Part shown: positions 60,694-64,000 of the stretch, piece by piece
Numbering within the stretch: the stretch's first letter is position 1
Layout: every line of letters begins with the position of its first letter
NCBI GenBank assembly: GCA_009712635.1
Contig: WASS01000020.1
Span: 877,208-941,207 of the forward strand
Source: Hungatella sp.
GTDB lineage: Bacteria; Bacillota; Clostridia; Lachnospirales; Lachnospiraceae
Length of the DNA: 64,000 bases
Direction: 5' to 3'
Notes under the pieces: model-generated
Told to the model about the DNA's origin: nothing
The model's database searches: none
Seen by the model: the letters and a program-made list of their open reading frames with translations, nothing else
Position numbers and translations under genes: made by a program

Positions 60694-63600
60694 CTAATTG
60701 CGTTGTATTATTCTTTTAAATTCTGTATCAACATCATTCAAAACCTCTTTTGAAAAATTAGTTTGAAGCAGTTCATCAAGGAAAAAATGAATCACCTCAT
60801 CCCTTACACCTTGCAATATAGGTGATTTTACCATCTCTTTCATAAATAGTTCTCGGAATAACATTTTATTAATTTCTTTTCCAGATTTAAACATAGCTGT
60901 TTTATATGCTTGGTGTAAAGCTGTTAATTCGTTAATTTGCAACTTGCTTGAACCACCAATGGCTCCAAAGATTGCACCTACGCCAGCATTGACAACCGAT
61001 CCATTTATAGTTATTTTTTCACCATTTATAGCTTGAGTAGCGGCATATGATCCGGCACCTATCACGGAGTTTCCAGTTATAACCAAAAATAAGCCCGCAC
61101 CGGAACCAGCCAAAGCACCAGAAAGAACTCCGCTCCCCCCTGCAATTCCGACTTCTCCCCAATTAATGTTATCCCAACCCTTTGTTAAACCTTGCGCTAG
61201 TACATTTGATCCACTTCCAACTAATCCACCTATTACTGCCCCTGCCGCCATAGTCAGCCATACTATTTCTCCACTCGGATCACAATATAAAATAGGGTTA
61301 TTAAGTCCATATACATATAGATTTGAGCTTTGGCGTATAGCTGCTATGTTTGGTACGTAATTGTATACATTTAACCCTAATGCGTCTGTGTGTTCGTTGA
61401 TTTTTTGAGGATTATCCCCATAAATTATGTTGTTTACATTCCAATGTGTATCTTCTGTAAAAAAGCGTCCCATTACTGGATTATAGTATCTTGCCCGTAA
61501 ATAATAATTACCACTAATCGAATCAAAGTACTCTCCGCAATATCGGAACGGGTTCTCGTCCTCTCTAACGAGGTTTCTTTCAATTCCAAATGCATCATAC
61601 TCATACAAAACTTTACAAGTTCCACTTTGGCTCCATAGTTGGGTTATATCCCCATGTTCATTAAATATATAAAAGTATACCTCTTGATCTATTACACTGG
61701 CAATCAAATTGAATCCTCTTAAATAGGTTTTAATCTTTTCGCCATCAGTATGTTCCGCTACGATATTGCTCCCATCCCAGCAATATAAATTTGTTCTCCC
61801 CTGGCTTTCAGCCAATTTCCTTACCTGAGTGCTGTAACGCAGACCATCTCCACGATACAGATATATAATCTCTTTATCATCTTGATTGATTTGGAGCAAT
61901 TGGTTAAATCCATCATAATGTCTCCACTCGTAAACTGTCGGAGCCTCTTTTTGATAGGTACCTGATAGCTTGATATTTCCCGGATAATCTGGTATTGGCG
62001 CTGTTTTCTCCCAAATCCGGAAAGTTTCATTTCCATTATCATCATAGCGATATTGATAAATTTCTGTTATTTTTCCCTGTCTTTTTGTCTCCTTTTCCAA
62101 TCGGTTGTTTAAACCATACTCATAGCTGGTAACACTGACCAACTCATTCTTTGTTCTTCCTTCTACCATTATTTTCATACGGTTGGAATAGGCGTCGTAA
62201 GTATAAATCGTCCGCTTCCAGTCAGAATAGACTTCTTCTGTCAAACGACCCAGCCGGTCATAACAATAGGAAATTGTGACTGGGACAGAGCCGGCTCTAT
62301 TAATCTTAGTTAAAATATTTCCGTCTACATCATAGTTGTATACCCATGAGGAGATCACAGTTCCCTGCCGTTTATTTTCCAAGACCGTTACCCGTTTGCC
62401 ATCATTATACTGATAACTTGTTTCCATACCAGTCTGCGGATAACGAAGAGTTTTACGGTTGCCTTTTCCGTCATATTCATATTCCGCCAGTACCACTCCG
62501 GCTACACTGTCTTTTCTAACTTGCTTTAAACGGTATAAGTCATCATACAGATAATACAAACTGATATTTGCTTTTCCTTGGCAGATCAGTTTAAAAGACT
62601 GACGATTTCCATATATATCATAAGCATAATTCTTCACCACATTGCCCGGATCTTCCTGGTGGATAAGCTGGCCTTTATTGTTATAGCGGTACGTTGTCTC
62701 CAGGAAACTGATTTGCTTTCCGTCTACATTTTCCCGAATGGAATCCCGGATTCTCCCTCCATTTTTGCCATAGACATATTCCCGTTGGCTGACTAACAGT
62801 CCGTCAAGAGTTCTTTTTTGTACGGTTTCTTTTATCACACGTTCCAGGGCATCATACTGATAAATGGTCTGATCTTTATTCCTGTCTGTTCTCTTCTGCA
62901 GCCTGCCAGCCTTGTCATACTCATAATATTCTGTAAAGCCGCGGGCGTCTGTCATTGTCGTAACATTTCCAAAGCGATCATAGGTGTGTGTTACTACCTC
63001 TCTCCCTTTGCCGAACGGGGTATCCCCGGTTCTCCTTAGAATTACCTGATTCATCACATCATACTGGCAGGTGGTCTTAATCCAGTTTTCCGGGCTTAAG
63101 TACTGGTATATATCAGTTAAACGGTTCCTGGCATCGTAAACATACTGAATTTCCTGCCAGCCATCTTTTTGTGCCTTCTTTTCTCTTATGATATTACCGG
63201 CGCAGTCATAGTAATATTTAGTAATCTGACTGCGGTGATCAAATGGTGCTATGATTTTGACCAGATGTCCTGCCTTATCGTATTGGAATTCGGTTCTCTT
63301 TCCTGCCTCATCCCATTGGAACCTTTTATTGCCTAACCCATCATATTGAATGCTGGTAATTCGTTCCTGACCAGAATCCATGCGTATAGATTTTACGATA
63401 CGACCGACATAATCATACTCCCAGAATTCCGCTTTGCTATTGGCATCAATTCTTTGGATTTTATTACCTGCATTGTCATATTTACAGGTAAATACCTTTT
63501 CTCCCGCTAAAATCTCCTTCCGAACCTGACCTTTTTGATCTTTATAACATTCCGTCACAATATCCGGGGTATAGGCGTCTCCCATGATTATTTTCTTTTC

Positions 63601-64000
63601 TCGATCGTATTTTCTTCCATCCACAGGATCGGTAAAAACCTCATAGTATTCATACTTCTCCTCATAGCCTACTTGGGCAATTCCACGAGACAATACCCTG
63701 CCAAAAGAGTTGTAAGTATAATGTTCCGTCTTTCTTATATGGTCCGCAGTCCAACCGTTCCCATCATAGTTGATCGCTTCTACCAGTTCTCCCCAAGTAT
63801 TATACTTAAAATCCTGAAGAACAATGTCGCCGGCGGCCGGCTCATTGGATATAGCCAGGCAGACCTGCCTAATTTGTCCAAAGGGTGTGTATTGAATTCT
63901 TTTCTTCTGGTGGTTTGCATCTGTTGTCGTGATAAAATTTAAACGGTCATTATAATAGGTTTCATTAATTGCCGGCTTTCCGTCTACCGTAGGCAGCGTC
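60694..64000 (-). CDS. Rhs/YD-repeat protein, C-terminal part; 5' end beyond the right edge
   Basis: The frame stays open to the window edge, so the gene is partial (about 1,100 residues seen). Many YD repeats (YDxxGN, YDRFGNVTTMTD, YEYDKAGRLQKRTD) lead to the Rhs core motif FRYCGEYFDSISGNYYLRARYY and GRFFTEDTHW. A Gly/Ala-rich hydrophobic pretoxin region follows (AAGAVIGGLVGSG onward) and then about 90 residues of variable C-terminal region (AYKTAMFKSGKEIN to the end). That last part matches no toxin I know. Rhs tips are usually toxins with an immunity gene just downstream; none is seen in the 160 bases before the convergent GNAT gene. Confidence 0.92.
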   Translation of the reverse strand, partial: TLPTVDGKPAINETYYNDRLNFITTTDANHQKKRIQYTPFGQIRQVCLAISNEPAAGDIVLQDFKYNTWGELVEAINYDGNGWTADHIRKTEHYTYNSFGRVLSRGIAQVGYEEKYEYYEVFTDPVDGRKYDREKKIIMGDAYTPDIVTECYKDQKGQVRKEILAGEKVFTCKYDNAGNKIQRIDANSKAEFWEYDYVGRIVKSIRMDSGQERITSIQYDGLGNKRFQWDEAGKRTEFQYDKAGHLVKIIAPFDHRSQITKYYYDCAGNIIREKKAQKDGWQEIQYVYDARNRLTDIYQYLSPENWIKTTCQYDVMNQVILRRTGDTPFGKGREVVTHTYDRFGNVTTMTDARGFTEYYEYDKAGRLQKRTDRNKDQTIYQYDALERVIKETVQKRTLDGLLVSQREYVYGKNGGRIRDSIRENVDGKQISFLETTYRYNNKGQLIHQEDPGNVVKNYAYDIYGNRQSFKLICQGKANISLYYLYDDLYRLKQVRKDSVAGVVLAEYEYDGKGNRKTLRYPQTGMETSYQYNDGKRVTVLENKRQGTVISSWVYNYDVDGNILTKINRAGSVPVTISYCYDRLGRLTEEVYSDWKRTIYTYDAYSNRMKIMVEGRTKNELVSVTSYEYGLNNRLEKETKRQGKITEIYQYRYDDNGNETFRIWEKTAPIPDYPGNIKLSGTYQKEAPTVYEWRHYDGFNQLLQINQDDKEIIYLYRGDGLRYSTQVRKLAESQGRTNLYCWDGSNIVAEHTDGEKIKTYLRGFNLIASVIDQEVYFYIFNEHGDITQLWSQSGTCKVLYEYDAFGIERNLVREDENPFRYCGEYFDSISGNYYLRARYYNPVMGRFFTEDTHWNVNNIIYGDNPQKINEHTDALGLNVYNYVPNIAAIRQSSNLYVYGLNNPILYCDPSGEIVWLTMAAGAVIGGLVGSGSNVLAQGLTKGWDNINWGEVGIAGGSGVLSGALAGSGAGLFLVITGNSVIGAGSYAATQAINGEKITINGSVVNAGVGAIFGAIGGSSKLQINELTALHQAYKTAMFKSGKEINKMLFRELFMKEMVKSPILQGVRDEVIHFFLDELLQTNFSKEVLNDVDTEFKRIIQRN

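Overview
The window looks like chromosomal DNA of a clostridial anaerobe, most likely a Lachnospiraceae member. The case rests on strong AGGAGG ribosome sites, SigA-type promoters with 17-base spacers, a desulfoferrodoxin, a DUF4317 protein, an ECF vitamin transporter with two ATPases, and a clostridial-type AprAB/CysDN sulfate-activation cluster. Most of the window is near 43% G+C (hand count at 24001-24060: 26 of 60). The folate block is visibly AT-richer (46681-46740: 18 of 60). The genus is an inference.

Region 1 (1-20.4 kb, nearly all minus strand). A Cys-rich 36-codon leader peptide with its own promoter and terminator precedes yezD and a gene cut by the left edge. Then come a SulP sulfate permease and a promoter/palindrome that drives a full-length FokI-like endonuclease translationally coupled to a Crp/Fnr-type regulator. 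No DNA methyltransferase is encoded anywhere in the window. DUF4317, desulfoferrodoxin and a TetR-controlled heterodimeric ABC exporter follow. Next is a cysteine-type amino-acid ABC importer, again preceded by a Cys-codon leader peptide and an intrinsic terminator. Three chemoreceptor genes close the region.

Region 2 (20.4-39.2 kb). A gene-poor AT-rich gap holds two copies of one palindrome. It is followed by an eight-gene sulfate uptake and activation operon, sbp-cysT-cysW-cysA-aprA-aprB-cysD-cysN, divergent from a LysR regulator. A two-component system with a MacB/FtsX-type ABC transporter follows, then a secreted CAP/SCP protein with eight NTNNG repeats and three OmpR-family-like half-sites in front of it, then LysR/azlCD.

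Region 3 (39.2-56.7 kb). Two tandem paralogous genes, one ending in a domain resembling cytolysin domain 4, sit behind a promoter enclosed by palindromes. Beyond them a segment is bounded by 51-bp direct repeats of the 3' end of an rrf2 gene. It carries a decayed sugar-binding-protein gene, a 14-gene AT-rich folate operon, scars of a BlaI-like gene and a secreted protein, a flavin reductase and a WYL regulator. The operon combines folate synthesis (folA, folE, an HD hydrolase, folP, folBK, folC), an ECF importer with two FolT-like S components, an exported gamma-glutamyltransferase, an N-formylglutamate-amidohydrolase-like protein and a beta-propeller/glutaredoxin fusion. It reads as a combined make-and-scavenge folate system.

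Region 4 (56.7-64 kb). This holds the intact rrf2 gene, a rhodanese/PP-loop tRNA thiolase fusion, tcdA, a CsoR-type metal sensor, a GNAT acetyltransferase and the C-terminal part of an Rhs protein that runs off the right edge. Sulfur handling recurs through the window: sulfate import, APS reduction, cysteine import, two apparent Cys-codon attenuators, and sulfur transfer to tRNA.
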